A DNA stretch of 64,000 nt from Girardinichthys multiradiatus (taxonomy: Eukaryota > Chordata > Actinopteri > Cyprinodontiformes > Goodeidae). A model generated the notes under the pieces. That model did no database searches, had not been told where the DNA came from, and was given only the letters and a program-made list of their open reading frames with translations. Positions 10,690 to 21,416 of the stretch are shown here, piece by piece (the stretch's first letter is position 1; each line of letters opens with the position of its first letter). The stretch is from the NCBI RefSeq assembly GCF_021462225.1, contig NC_061812.1, forward strand, positions 42,267,363 through 42,331,362, read 5' to 3'. A program made the position numbers and the translations under genes.

Positions 10690-10990
10690 TCTGCCTGCTA
10701 CTAACCTTATTCCACCAGTAGGGACCGTAGGAGCTGAAGGATCAGGGTGGACAGGTGTATCGCATGTTGTAATCAGCTGGAGGACTATAAGAGGGAGGCA
10801 ATGCCTTTGATGCCTGCGTGTTTTGCCTCTTCGTGGTTGCCCAAATCTCGCTCCAAGCTAAGAAACCTCTGAGGAGACTCATCTAACAAGACTTGGACTC
10901 TGGATTGCTTATTCCCTGCTGGCTACCGGCTCGGGTGGCTCCTCCACAGCTTCAGGCGAACCCTGTCTACCCTCCTCCGTTCTGCCAAGA
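10690..10990 (+). mobile_element. Possible gypsy LTR or leader fragment
   Basis: The stretch contains a TATAAG box at about 10787 and then GC-richer leader-like DNA, and it leads directly into pol coding sequence at about 10990 without a gag. It may be the 5' LTR/leader of the adjacent gypsy fragment with gag deleted. Boundaries are not defined by terminal repeats. Confidence 0.35.
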
Positions 10991-12693
10991 CTGTCTAGCT
11001 CCAACGGTTCAGGGTTGCCGCTGTGAAGGAGAGGGGGGTCGAGCCACCTGATCTGACCCGGGTTTCCTGTGAATATCATGACCTAGCATCCATGTTTAGT
11101 AAATCTCGGACCCAATCCCTCCCAGCGCACCGTCCTTACGACTGCGCGATTGACCTTCTGTCGGGAGCTCCATTACACTCCAGCCGGTTGTATAAGATCT
11201 CTGGACTGGAGAAGGTGGTAATGGAGAATTGTATAACCAAGTCATTAGCCTCTGGGATTATCCGACCGTCCTCATCTCCGTTGGTTGCCGGGTTTTTTTT
11301 TTGTCGGGAAAAAGGATGGGTCTCTCCGCCCGTGTATTGATAATAGAGGGCTAAACGCCATTATGGTAAAGAACAAGTACCCGTTACCCCTTCTTTCGTC
11401 AGCCTTCGAACCGGTCCATGGCGCCACAATCTTTACCAAACTTGATCTTAGAAACGCGTACCACTTGGTCCGGATCCGCCAGGGAGATGAGTGGAAGACG
11501 GCCTTCAAGACACCGCTCGGACACTTTGAGTATCTTGTGATGCCGTTTGGATTATGTAATGCACCCGCCATGTTCCAGGCTCTTGTGAACAATGTGTTAA
11601 GGGATTTCCTGAATTTTTTTGTGTTTGTTTACCTTAATGACATTTTGATCTATTCAAAGACTCCTGCAGAGCATCATCGCCATGTCCGCCTGGTCCTACA
11701 GCACCTCCTGGAGAACCAGCTGTATGTAAAGGCCGAGAAATGTGAATTCCACCAGTTGTCCATCAGCTTTCTGGGTTTCATCCTCGAGGGTGGGCAGGTC
11801 CGCGCCGACCCGAACAAGATCAGGGATGTGGAGGATTGGCCAACTCCAACCACTCGGAAACCGCTACAACGGTTCCTGGGCTTCGCCAATTTTTATAGAA
11901 AATTCATTCTGAATTACAGCCAGACGGCCAGCCCCCTGACAGCTCTGACATCCTCTAAAGTGCCGTTCATCTGGACTCCTGAGGCTGGTCTTCGGTGCCC
12001 TGAAGACCAAGTTCACCCATGCGCCGGTACTCATTCACCCAGACTCAGCAAAGCAGTTTACTCTGGAGGTGGACGCCTCAGACACCAGGGTGGGGACGGT
12101 GCTCTCCCAACGCCAGGACCTCGACGCAAGGCTCCACCCGTGTGCCTTTTTCTCCCGTCGCTTATCGGCGGCGGAGAAGAACTACAATGTGGGTGACAGA
12201 GAGCTCCTGGCCATTAAGCTCGCCCTAGAGGAGTGGCGGCACTGGTTGGAGGGCGCAGAACATCCAGTGCTGGTCTGGACAGACCATAGGAATTTGTCAT
12301 ACATCCAGTCTGCAAGACGGTTCAACCCCCGACAATCACGTTGGTCTTTATTCTTTTCCCGCTTTAACTTGTTGATCTCTTACAGACCCGGTACCAGAAG
12401 CACCAAGCCAGACGCTCTGTCATGACAGTTTTCCGCTAATGAGACTGAGAAGCTAGCCACGCCTATCCTACCACCCAGCTGCACAGTTGGAGCCGTGAGC
12501 TGGGAGATTGAGGACAGCGTGCGGCAGGCCCTCCTCGTTGACCCGGGCCCAGGAACTGGGCCACCTAACCGGATGTATGTCCCCAGCGCAGTTCGGTCCC
12601 GGCTCATTACCTGGTTCCACGCTTCAAGGTTTGCTGTCCACCCAAGATCGCGTCAATCAATCAGGGACTGGATGTGGCTGTGATGTAGGGTGA
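10991..12693 (+). pseudogene. Ty3/gypsy pol fragment (RT and RNase H, start of integrase)
   Basis: Plus-strand pol: EYHDLASMFSKSRTQSLPAHRPYDCAID, then the RT core ([51 protein letters not shown]), the active-site box, [20 protein letters not shown], RNase H ([36 protein letters not shown]) and the start of the integrase zinc-finger region (SRFAVHP). Frameshifts occur in a T run at 11291-11302 and near 11990. A TGA lies at 12422-12424 after PDALS. The expected YLDD box reads YLND at about 11630, so a catalytic Asp is lost. Integrase core and 3' LTR are absent. Confidence 0.9.
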
Positions 12694-13584
12694 AGGACCG
12701 CAGCGGAGAAGAAGCTGTTTTCAGTGTGCGGCAAGGCTGATATTCAGAGAATCCACGTTCGGTGGGAACGCACCATTATAAGTTTGGCTGTGGTGACGGC
12801 AGCAATGGGAGAATCAGGTCTTACAAAGTTCTGCTGCAGCTCTCCCGTTCGTAACTCGGAAAAACAAGAGAACAAGAAAAGAAAACTGTACCTCAATCCT
12901 AGGTGCATAACATCACAGGCACCGGGGTGCAATCAACAGAAAATTCTACTCACAGCAGAAGACGGGGATCATCCACTGAGATGACAGCTGAATGGCAGGG
13001 CATCACCTGTTCAAGGGTTAATCAAAAAAAAAAACACCTAAACAGCCGCTGAATTTCCCCACCTGGCGTCCTCATCCTCTGGCTCTCCCACACATGCATG
13101 ATAAACTATCTCTCCTTGGCTGGAACGGAAGATGCCCGCGGTAAGATCGATGCTCAGCTGCAGTTTTTAGTGGCTTGTGTTTAATTAATCCATCACTTAT
13201 AAACGTGAGCTGTTGCGCTGCTGGTTGACAAACGTGGCTATCACGCCCCTCCAATTTGTCCCTGACAGGAAGGAACGCTAACCCAAACTTCCAGCTCTCC
13301 ACAGGCGGTCTACTGCGCGTCTGAGCATGCTCTGGCTGAAGCCTTAGTGTTACAATCACCTCTTCACGCTGCACTGACCTGGACAGTTTTAGGGTCACCA
13401 GGTCGTAGTAATTAGATGCCGATCTCCCACGCCTTAAGGTCACACCAGTTCGCATGCCCTCTCGCCATCTTTCCTCTGAGAGACCTAGGCCCACCTCCTT
13501 CTTCTTTTGATAGGCTACTCAGGACCCAATTATTTCCCAATCTGATTGGCTACAGACAAATTACTTGTTCACCTTACATATATG
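12694..13584. other. Unassigned, relatively GC-rich stretch
   Basis: No recognised gene. It has higher GC and more CpG than its surroundings, and a 140-codon minus frame (13072-13494) without any domain motif. It may be LTR or promoter-like DNA, but neither end shows a terminal repeat or target duplication that I could identify. Confidence 0.35.
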
Positions 13585-13586
13585 TA

Positions 13587-14828
13587 CAGGGGTTGGACAA
13601 TGAAACTGAAACACCTGATTTTAAACCACAATAATTTGTTAGTATGGTGCAGGGCCTCCTTTGGGGCCAATACAGCGTCAATTCGTCTTCGGAATGACAT
13701 ATACAAGTCCTGCACAGTGGTCAGAGGGATTTTAAGCCATTCTTCTTGCAGGATAGTGGCCAGGTCACTATGTGATACTGGTGGAGGAAAACGTTTCCTG
13801 ACTTGCTCCTCCAAAACACCCCAAAGTGGCTCAATAATATTTACATCTGGTGATTGTGCAGGCCATGGGAGTTGTTCAACTTCAATTTCATGTTCATCTA
13901 ACCAATCTTTCACCAGTCTTGCCGTGTGTATTGGTGCACTGTCATCCTGATACACGGCACCGCCTTCAGGATACAATGTTTGAACCATTGGATGCACATG
14001 GTCCTCAAGAATGGTTCGGTAGTCCTTGGCAGTGACGCGCCCATCTAGCACAAGTATTGGGCCAAGGGAATGCCATGATATGGCAGCCCAAACCATCACT
14101 CTGGGCATGCAACAGTCTGGGTGTTACGCTTCTTTGGGGCTTCTCCACACTGTGACTCTCGGATGTGGGGAAAACAGTAAAGGTGGACTCATCAGAGAAC
14201 AATACATGTTTCACATTGTCCACAGCCCAAGATTTGCGCTCCTTGCACCATTGAAACCGACGTTTGGCATTGGCATGAGTGACCAAAGGTTTGGCTATAG
14301 CAGCCCAGCCATGTATATTGACCCTGTGGAGCTCCCAACAGACAGTTCTGGTGGAAACAGGAGAGTTGAGGTGCACATTTAATTCTGCCATGATTTGGGC
14401 AGCCATGGCTTTATGTTTTTTGGATACAATACGGGTTAGCACCCGAACATCCCTTTCAGACAGCTTCCTCTTGCGTCCACAGTTAATCTTGTTGGATGTG
14501 GTTCATCCTTCTTGGTGGTATGCTGACATTACCCTGGATACGTGGCTCTTGATACATCACAAAGACTTGCTGTCTTGGTCTCAGATGCGCCAGCAAGACG
14601 TGCACCAACAATTTGTCCTCTTTTGAACTCTGGTATGTCACCCATAATGTGTGCATTCCAATATTTTGAGAAAAGCTGTGCTCTTACCTTGCTAATTGAA
14701 CCTTCACACTCTGCTCTTACTGGTGCAATGTGCAATCAATGAAGACTGGCTACCAGGCTGGTCCAATTTAGCCATGAAACCTCCCACACTAAAATGACAG
14801 GTGTTTCAGTTTCATTGTCCAACCCCTG
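13587..14828 (-). mobile_element. Tc1/mariner element, short TIRs, DD36E-type, copy A1
   Basis: Ends begin CAGGGGTTGGACAATGAAAC and its inverse, with perfect inverted repeats of about 31 bp, flanked by TA (13585-13586 and 14829-14830). Length is 1242 bp. A second copy with the same ends lies at 47435-48660. The transposase frame is broken. The spacing between the second Asp and the Glu is 36 residues, which fits the DD36E (Incomer-like) group rather than classical DD34E Tc1. Confidence 0.93.
13625..14650 (-). pseudogene. DD36E-type transposase pseudogene (copy A1)
   Basis: Minus-strand pieces in order: GDIPEFKRGQIVGARLAGAS (helix-turn-helix start), VLTRIVSKKHKAMAAQIMAE, WAVDNVKHVLFSDESTFTVF with the first catalytic Asp, YQDDSAPIHTARLVKDWLDE with the second, and WPAQSPDVNIIEPLW with the Glu. 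At least two frame changes separate these pieces (near 14530-14440 and near 14100), so no complete protein can be made. Confidence 0.88.
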
Positions 14829-14830
14829 TA

Positions 14831-16457
14831 TATAAAAACAGTTGATATTCTATAGAAGGTAGTTAAAACGATTACTGGGTGAATTAATATGAGGCACTAA
14901 CATGCAACAAATATACACTTATATAAGCACTTTATAAACAAACTATCTGTAAAACTTCATGGCATTGTGTCATATGCAGTAAAGGCCAAACCATCTGCCA
15001 CAGTAAAAAGCAAATATGGGCAACATTCTGCAGGCAAAAATAGTAATTCTTTAAAGGACTTTACATACCTCTTTGTGCCTGTGTACATGAGACAGTATGA
15101 CCAAACAACACATCTTAGCTCACATTATTTCTTAAAAACATTATTATTGTTTTTCTTCTTCTGCTTATATTATGGATTATGTCCCCATGAGTTCAAGGCC
15201 AATACAGTCTTAAAACTGGGTTGCACCGTGGAAATCTACATAGATCCTTAGCAGGCCCTAATGAGCAGGTAGATAAATAAATGTGCATCACACAGGCTTT
15301 TTGTTGACAATAGAGCAGATTGGGAACTATGGAGTAGGGCCAACATTTTAACAGGCTAACCCTTATGGGTTACAACATAATTTAATTTATGTTGTTGACT
15401 GTGTGAATCTTAAATTCTATTGATGTTTAATGTGCACACCATGCATGATGACAAGAGATGGAAAGAAAAACTTTTAGTCAAGCAGAAAAACACAAAAGCA
15501 CTCTTCCAGGATGAAACTTTCAGACCAAGGGGCAAATGACACATCAACACACAGTGGTTCCTACCTCATATCATCTTAAAAGATGAAAGACCAAATTCTT
15601 CCTCTTGGTAATCCAGATGCAGGGGAAAACTGAACAAAACAGAGAGCTGTAATCAGGCCTTACTGTGATGAGATCTTAAGAAACTGATACACATCTGTTG
15701 TTTTGTCTTAATGTGATGAGAAACATTTCGAGTAAACGCATCAGACAAAGTTGGATGGGTAGGTCTGAAAGATGTTAAATCAAATTTAGATTGTATTACA
15801 ATGGCACAACAAAGGCAGTGAGAGGATAGTACACCAAATTTAAACCACTACAAAAAGAGGATGAAAAACAACAAGGACAAATGTGTTCAGATACTGTTAA
15901 AAGACATTTCTATGTTAGCCTTACAATGTCCTGTCTGGTTTTCATGAAGTCAGTACCTACATAAGTCACTACCTAAGGCAGGATGCATCTTGAACCCCAC
16001 ACAAAGAATGTCACAAAGAACAAGGCACCTCTAGCTTGTAATACAACTCCTGAGTCCTAATAAAGCACTGGTGCCAAATGATGAATGTACAGTAAGCACT
16101 CACGTAACAGTAAGAATGTTGACTCAGTACCCCAGGGTCAGATTGCGAAGTTATGTTCACCAACTACCGTGGCTGAAATACCTGGGACCTCTAACAGTTA
16201 TTGGCTCATATTTCTTGAAGCACTGCACTAAAACATTTCATCAGCTGAATGACTTTAAGATATATGAGGCTCAAAGTTCAAAGATAAGAAATTCTGTTTC
16301 AGCTGGGTAAATGCAGGTGATTCATTCAGGTATTGGTAATGCAACTCGGCCCTTTCTCTGAGCTTTTTTAACTGCATCCTAATGAGTCAGAAGTGTGGGG
16401 TTTTCATGTAGGCATCTTAAAGCTTAGATGAGGACACGTCTTCACATGCAATTTAGT
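14831..16457. other. Non-coding DNA
   Basis: No gene, element end or RNA gene recognised. Open frames are short and unrelated to known proteins. Confidence 0.5.
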
Positions 16458-16461
16458 TTAA

Positions 16462-17401
16462 AGGGGACCTACTATGCAAAATTTACTTTTTGATAATATT
16501 TATTCTTCCATTTGGGTCTCTAATGTTTCTACAAACAGTCCAAATGGTTTTAAATTAATGTTTTATTTTCTTTTAGAAAATGTGCATTTTCAGAAGCTAT
16601 GTAATTGTAAAGTCACAATTAAACTGGCACCTAGCAACGTTATCAGAGTCCCGTCCCTGACTAGCAACTGAAGCGTAGCTCCACCCACTAGATTTTCAGT
16701 AGAGGATCACGTCTCACCGGCTGGTTGTACCTTACATGCACTTTACAATGGCTACTCTCAAAGGCAGATGCTCTGTTGTTGGCTGCAAAGAGCCACATGT
16801 GTCCATGCGCATTATCTCGCTGTTGGATAAAAGAGATTTGTGGCTTCATTTTATTTTTGAGGGTAATGTTCCTGTCACATTGCCGAAGACAGTACTAATT
16901 TGCGCGAATCACTTCACCACGGACTGCTTTGAGACACATCAGTAACCTTTAGGATTTGCAGACGTAGACTGAAGAAAAATTCAGTCCCTACTGCTCGTAG
17001 AAAATCTACAGATGACAGAAATGTAAGTTATCGTTGTGTCTTCAGGACAGAATATAGTCGGACAGAATGTGTCACATTTAAAACAGTTCGATGTGAAAAT
17101 TGAGCTTTGCGTGGACATACCCAACGGACGTCCGCTTTGACTAGGTTTGATTTTGCCCTTAATAGATTTCAGTTTTCGTTTTCACATGTACCAAGTGCTG
17201 GGCGCGGCCAGGTACAGCTAATTTGCAAAAAGGTGACAGAGCCCTAAAACAGCTCATTCTGAAAGGAGCTCAAAAAAGGGGAAACTGAGGATGTGAAATC
17301 TCATTATCTGAGAATGATTTTGTGCAAAAATGGAATTAACAAGTTTTGAATAGCCCGTAGACCTATCCCAAATGTTTAAAGCGAAGTATAACAGGTCATC
17401 T
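16462..17401 (+). mobile_element. Kolobok-like element, internally deleted, TTAA target
   Basis: TTAA lies at both edges (16458-16461 and 17402-17405). The left end AGGGGACCTACTATGC and the inverted right end AGATGACCTGTTATAC match at 11 of 16 positions, as expected for old terminal inverted repeats. Inside is an exon for a THAP zinc finger. Kolobok transposons use TTAA targets and carry THAP domains, so the combination supports this assignment. At 940 bp the element lacks the catalytic transposase part and is non-autonomous. Confidence 0.75.
16736..17022 (+). pseudogene. THAP-domain exon of the Kolobok-like element
   Basis: The frame from 16736 gives MATLKGRCSVVGC, ISLLDKRDLWLHFIFEGNVP, then LPKTVLICANHFTTDCFE before a TAA at 16943. 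This is the C2CH THAP finger: Cys-x-x-x-x-Cys early and Cys-x-x-His (CANHF) late, with a Trp between. The similarity continues in another frame past the stop, so there is a frameshift near 16940. A consensus-like splice donor, AAT|GTAAGT, ends the exon at about 17022. The downstream exons are gone. Confidence 0.75.
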
Positions 17402-17405
17402 TTAA

Positions 17406-19587
17406 CATTCAATAAGAACTCTGAAGCAATGGGTGATTTGTGTGGTATATTTTTAGCAAACCCTCACTAGTTTCAAGAAACATGATAGCTTGTAAATGCT
17501 TAGTGTAATAGGAAATGAGAGCCTATTCCTGGCAAGCAAAATTAAAAAACTAAATTCAAAAGAATCATATCTATAATTTTTGTGAAGTTTTTATGACTGA
17601 GCAAAAGTCAGTTATCTTTTTTTAGGCTACAATAAAACACCTAATTTAGCTAACTAACTAAACTAACAAGATATTTTATTCTCCTTTCTTGAAAGAAATG
17701 TGCATCTACACAGCCAAAACATTACGGAGTGAATAAATCAAGCTCTATTGTTGACAAAGCTGTCTGTGGTATAAGCAGAGCTTTTAGCTTCCTGGGCAGT
17801 ACTAGTTTAGAGTTTTACCAGCTTCTTGTCTGTGTACAGTTCGAGTCTATGTATCATCCCATGGCTGGGGCACAATACCAACAATAATCTATTTTTTTCA
17901 AAAGCATATTTTGAAGAAAGTTGCTCAGGCACTAACAAAAATTGATAGAGGTCATTACAGGGGAATGCTATACTTGTCCTATGTTTTTATTTTTTATTTT
18001 GTCTAAATATGATTCCAGATTCCTTGGCTTTCTCTGTTTCTGTCTTTTCAAGAGCTATAATTTCCTTAGCAGCAGTTGGGGATACATAAAAGATAATTTT
18101 CAAAGATAATCATGTTTTTGAGATAATTACCTCTGTGCAAAGCAGTTAGGATCCTCTTTAAGACCGCCTTTCTAAACTATTGTCTCGACCAAACAAGTTG
18201 CCACGGAAAGTGCTTTTGGCATAAAGTTATAATATTTTGAAAAACTAAACAAGACCAGTAAAAGACCATTCAAAGTTAAGGAGCAGTGAAGGATGGAGAC
18301 TTCAAGGTGGAGAAAAAATGTCCCCTGAAGTTCACATTAGTCTTCGTACAACATATTATTTTTTTTTTTTTTATCCCAAACAGAAAACAAATTTAAAGAC
18401 AAAAAAAACCCCACTGAAAATATAACCACAGCAGACTGTCTCTGCTTCGTTACAACTTTTACAGTCGATACTTTCACTGTACTCGATTTAGCTCTGAGTT
18501 AAGTGCCTCCCTGTTCATACATGCTCATGCATACCAAGTGATGATATTTTCATAACCCGGTTATGATGAGGTAATCAGCTATAAAGGATGGTCTCCACCA
18601 ACAGCTGCACTGAGGGTAAACTTGGCTTGAGATTCTGAAACATGAAGGGACTTCACCCTTTTCCCCACACCTAAGCTCTTTTAAGCACTTCTAAGCAAAA
18701 AGCACTGGAGGAAATAAAACATTTCACATTTACACAGGCAGTGAGTCGGTTATCAGTGTTAAAATGTTGGTACTTGTAAACAGGAGAAAAACTGAATAAC
18801 TGTCAGAGCCTGGGACCTGCTGGTGATTCAAACTTGGCGAACCCGGCTGAAGTGAAAACAGAATAAGAAGGTTGTGGCTCAGAAAATGTCATCTCATTTC
18901 CTCTTTAATAATACTTTCCTAAAACGCCCATGCATGGAAAACAGCAGCGATGACAGAAAGATTGAGTACCTTTCCGTCTTTTAAAAACACATAGAATAGT
19001 TAATATGTATTAAACAAAAATAAAATATGGCAGCAAAAACAACCAAAACAATTTGCAATTTAGCATTAAGTGAATGTGACAGAACCTGATGGTGCTGTTA
19101 AGGAAACCAAATTTGAACTCCAGTCAGGTATCTAAGTATAGTATACTCAGTGGTGATGTTATAATGATCCACCATGCTTTAAATTAACAGTGTGCACCTT
19201 TATTTTACAAGTAAACAGAAAGAATGAACTTGGAGCCTCAGTAGACTGATGTTACGTATGCTTCTGTCTGTTGCAGCAACACACATAAAATAGTTTGTGT
19301 TTAGTGAGGAGGGAGTTGGTTAATGCTTCAGGTTGGTTAATGCTGCTTCAGAGGTATTTCTCAGTTACAGATAACACAGCAGTCCCATGCAGTTCTTCTA
19401 GGTGACTCAATACAATGGCAGCAGAGAATAACAGCTTAATTAAAAGAGTAGATACTCTTTCACCTCCCATAGTAAACCAGGTCCACATCAGCCACTCATT
19501 AAGCTTTCTTTAGCCCCTGCTAACATTTTATGTACTACATTCTGAAATGGCCTTCGCTATAATATGATGCTCTTTAATGATGCTACT
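17406..19587. other. Non-coding AT-rich DNA
   Basis: No gene or element ends were recognised. A T run occurs at about 18358-18372. Confidence 0.5.
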
Positions 19588-19589
19588 TA

Positions 19590-20808
19590 CACTCACCGGC
19601 CACTTTATTAGGTGCACATGTCCAACTGCTCATTAACGCAAATTTCTAATCAGCCAATCACATGGCAGCAACTCAATGTATTTAGACATGTAGATATGGT
19701 CAAGACGATCTGCTGCAGTTCAAACTGAGCATCAGAATGGGGAAGAAAGGTGATTTAAGTAACTTTGAACGTGGCATGGTTGTTTGTGCCAGACGGACTG
19801 GTCTAAGTATTTTACAAACTGCTGATCTACTGGGATTTTCACACACTACCATCTCTAGGGTTTACAGAGAATGGTCCGAAAAAGTGAAAATATCCAGTGA
19901 GCTGCAGTTCTGTGGGCGCAAATGCCTTGTTAATGCTAGAGGTCAGAGGAGAATGGCCAGACTGGATCGAGCTGATAGAAAGGCAACAGTAACTCAAATA
20001 ACACTGGTTACAACCAAGGCATGCAGAAGACCATCTCTGAACGCACAGCACGTTGAACCTTGAGACGGATGGGCTACAGCAGCAGAAGACTACACCAGGT
20101 GCCACTCCTGCCATCTAAGAACAGGAAACTGAGGCTACAATTCGCACAGGCTCCCCAAAATTGGACAATAGAAGATTGGAAAAATGGTGCCTGGTCTGAT
20201 GAGTCTCGATTTCTGCTGCGACATTCGGATGGTAGGGTCAGAATTTGGTGTCAACAACATGAAAGCATGGATCCATCCTGCCTTGTATCAACGGTCCAGG
20301 CTGGTGGTGGCGGTGTAATGGTGTGAGGGATATTTTCTTGGCACACTTTGGGCCCCTTAGTACCAATTGAGCATCGTGTCAACCCCACAGCCTACCTGAG
20401 TATTGTTGCTGACCATGTCCATCCCTTTATGACCACAGTGCACCCATCTTCTTATGGTTACTTCCAGCAGGATAACGCCCCATGTCATTAAGCACAAATC
20501 ATCTCAGACCGGTTTCTTGAACATGACAATGAATTCACTGTACTCAAATGGCGTCCACAGTCACCAGATCTCAAGCCAATAGAGCACCTTTGGGATGTGG
20601 TGGAATGGGAGATTCGCATCATGGATGTGCAGCCGACAAATCTGCAGCATCTGTGTGATGCTATCATGTCAATATGGACCAAACTCTCTGAGGAATGTTT
20701 CCAGTACCTTGTTGAATCTATGTCATGAAGGATTAAGGCAGTTCTGAAGGCAAAAGGGGGTCCAACCTGGTACTAGCAAGGTGTACCTAATAAAGTGGCC
20801 GGTGAGTG
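19590..20808 (+). mobile_element. Tc1/mariner element, short TIRs, DD36E-type, family B
   Basis: The left end CACTCACCGGCCACTTTATT and its inverse at 20808 form a 28 bp inverted repeat with one mismatch (GTGCAC versus GTGTAC), flanked by TA (19588-19589 and 20809-20810). Length is 1219 bp. Catalytic spacing between FQQD and PIEHLW is 36. This is a different family from the one at 13587 and 47435. Confidence 0.93.
19737..20776 (+). pseudogene. DD36E-type transposase pseudogene (family B)
   Basis: The frame starts at ATG 19737 (GKKGDLSNFERGMVVCARRT), carries the helix-turn-helix segment LLGFSHTTISRVYREWSEK, then shifts near 20060 (LRRMGYSSRRLHQVPL). [19 protein letters not shown] holds the first Asp, FQQDNAPCH the second and SPDLKPIEHLW the Glu. 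Stops: TGA replacing Trp after GGGGVMV (20324-20326), TAA after NAPCH (about 20488) and TGA near 20727. The core triad is still visible but the gene is dead. Confidence 0.9.
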
Positions 20809-20810
20809 TA

Positions 20811-21104
20811 TATTGCCTTGCAAACGTTTTTATACCTCTTGAACTTTGATTTAAACCATTCCATTGTAGCTTTGGCTGTATGTGTTGTGTCCTGAAGGTG
20901 AATCTTCCATACTTGCTCAGTGTTTAGCTTTGTCCATCTTCTCATTAACGCTCAAAAGCTTCCCTGCTTTGACAAAAGATCCCCACAACTTGATGCTGCC
21001 ACCACTATATTTAACCATGGGCATGATGTATGCAGGGTTTGTGGTTGCAGCATGACAAAATATCTAAATGTTTAAAGGCTGTGAGTGCTTTTGAAAAGCA
21101 CTGT
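20811..21104 (-). mobile_element. Internally deleted Tc1 relic (TGCCTTGCAAA-type ends)
   Basis: Starts ATTGCCTTGCAAACG and ends GAAAAGCACTG before TA, the ends of a common fish Tc1 family whose TIR reads CAGTGCCTTGCAAAAG. Between them only pieces of the transposase region remain (for example the segment with CTTGATGCTGCCACCACTA at about 20991). It lies directly against the TA of the neighbouring DD36E-type element. Confidence 0.65.
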
Positions 21105-21403
21105 ATTTAATTGATAAAAACTGGCTGTAAATGAAATCATGCTATCCTCAAATGTTATACCAAACTATCAAATATGCTATAAAATTATGGGTACAACTAT
21201 AGTTGGAGAGGCTAAATAATTCTGCTTTGAGCCAATGATGCTGCATTGAATTTCAAATCTGAACTATTTGTTGTAATATTTTGGGATTTTCATCAACCAA
21301 GGCAAACTGAAAGGGTTATTTTTTATTTAATAAACGCAAATCATCCAATAAAAAAAAAAAAAAAATTATTATTATTATTATTTATTTATTTTGTTTTATT
21401 GGA
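21105..21403. other. AT-rich spacer with simple repeats
   Basis: Contains an A run (about 21350-21365) followed by ATT and ATTT units to about 21400. No coding signal. It ends at the left target duplication of Rex3. Confidence 0.7.
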
Positions 21404-21416
21404 TAAACGCAAATCA

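Noticed and set aside
13072..13494. 140-codon minus frame in a GC-richer stretch
   Set aside because: Arg/Ser-rich without domain features; openness is explained by GC content.
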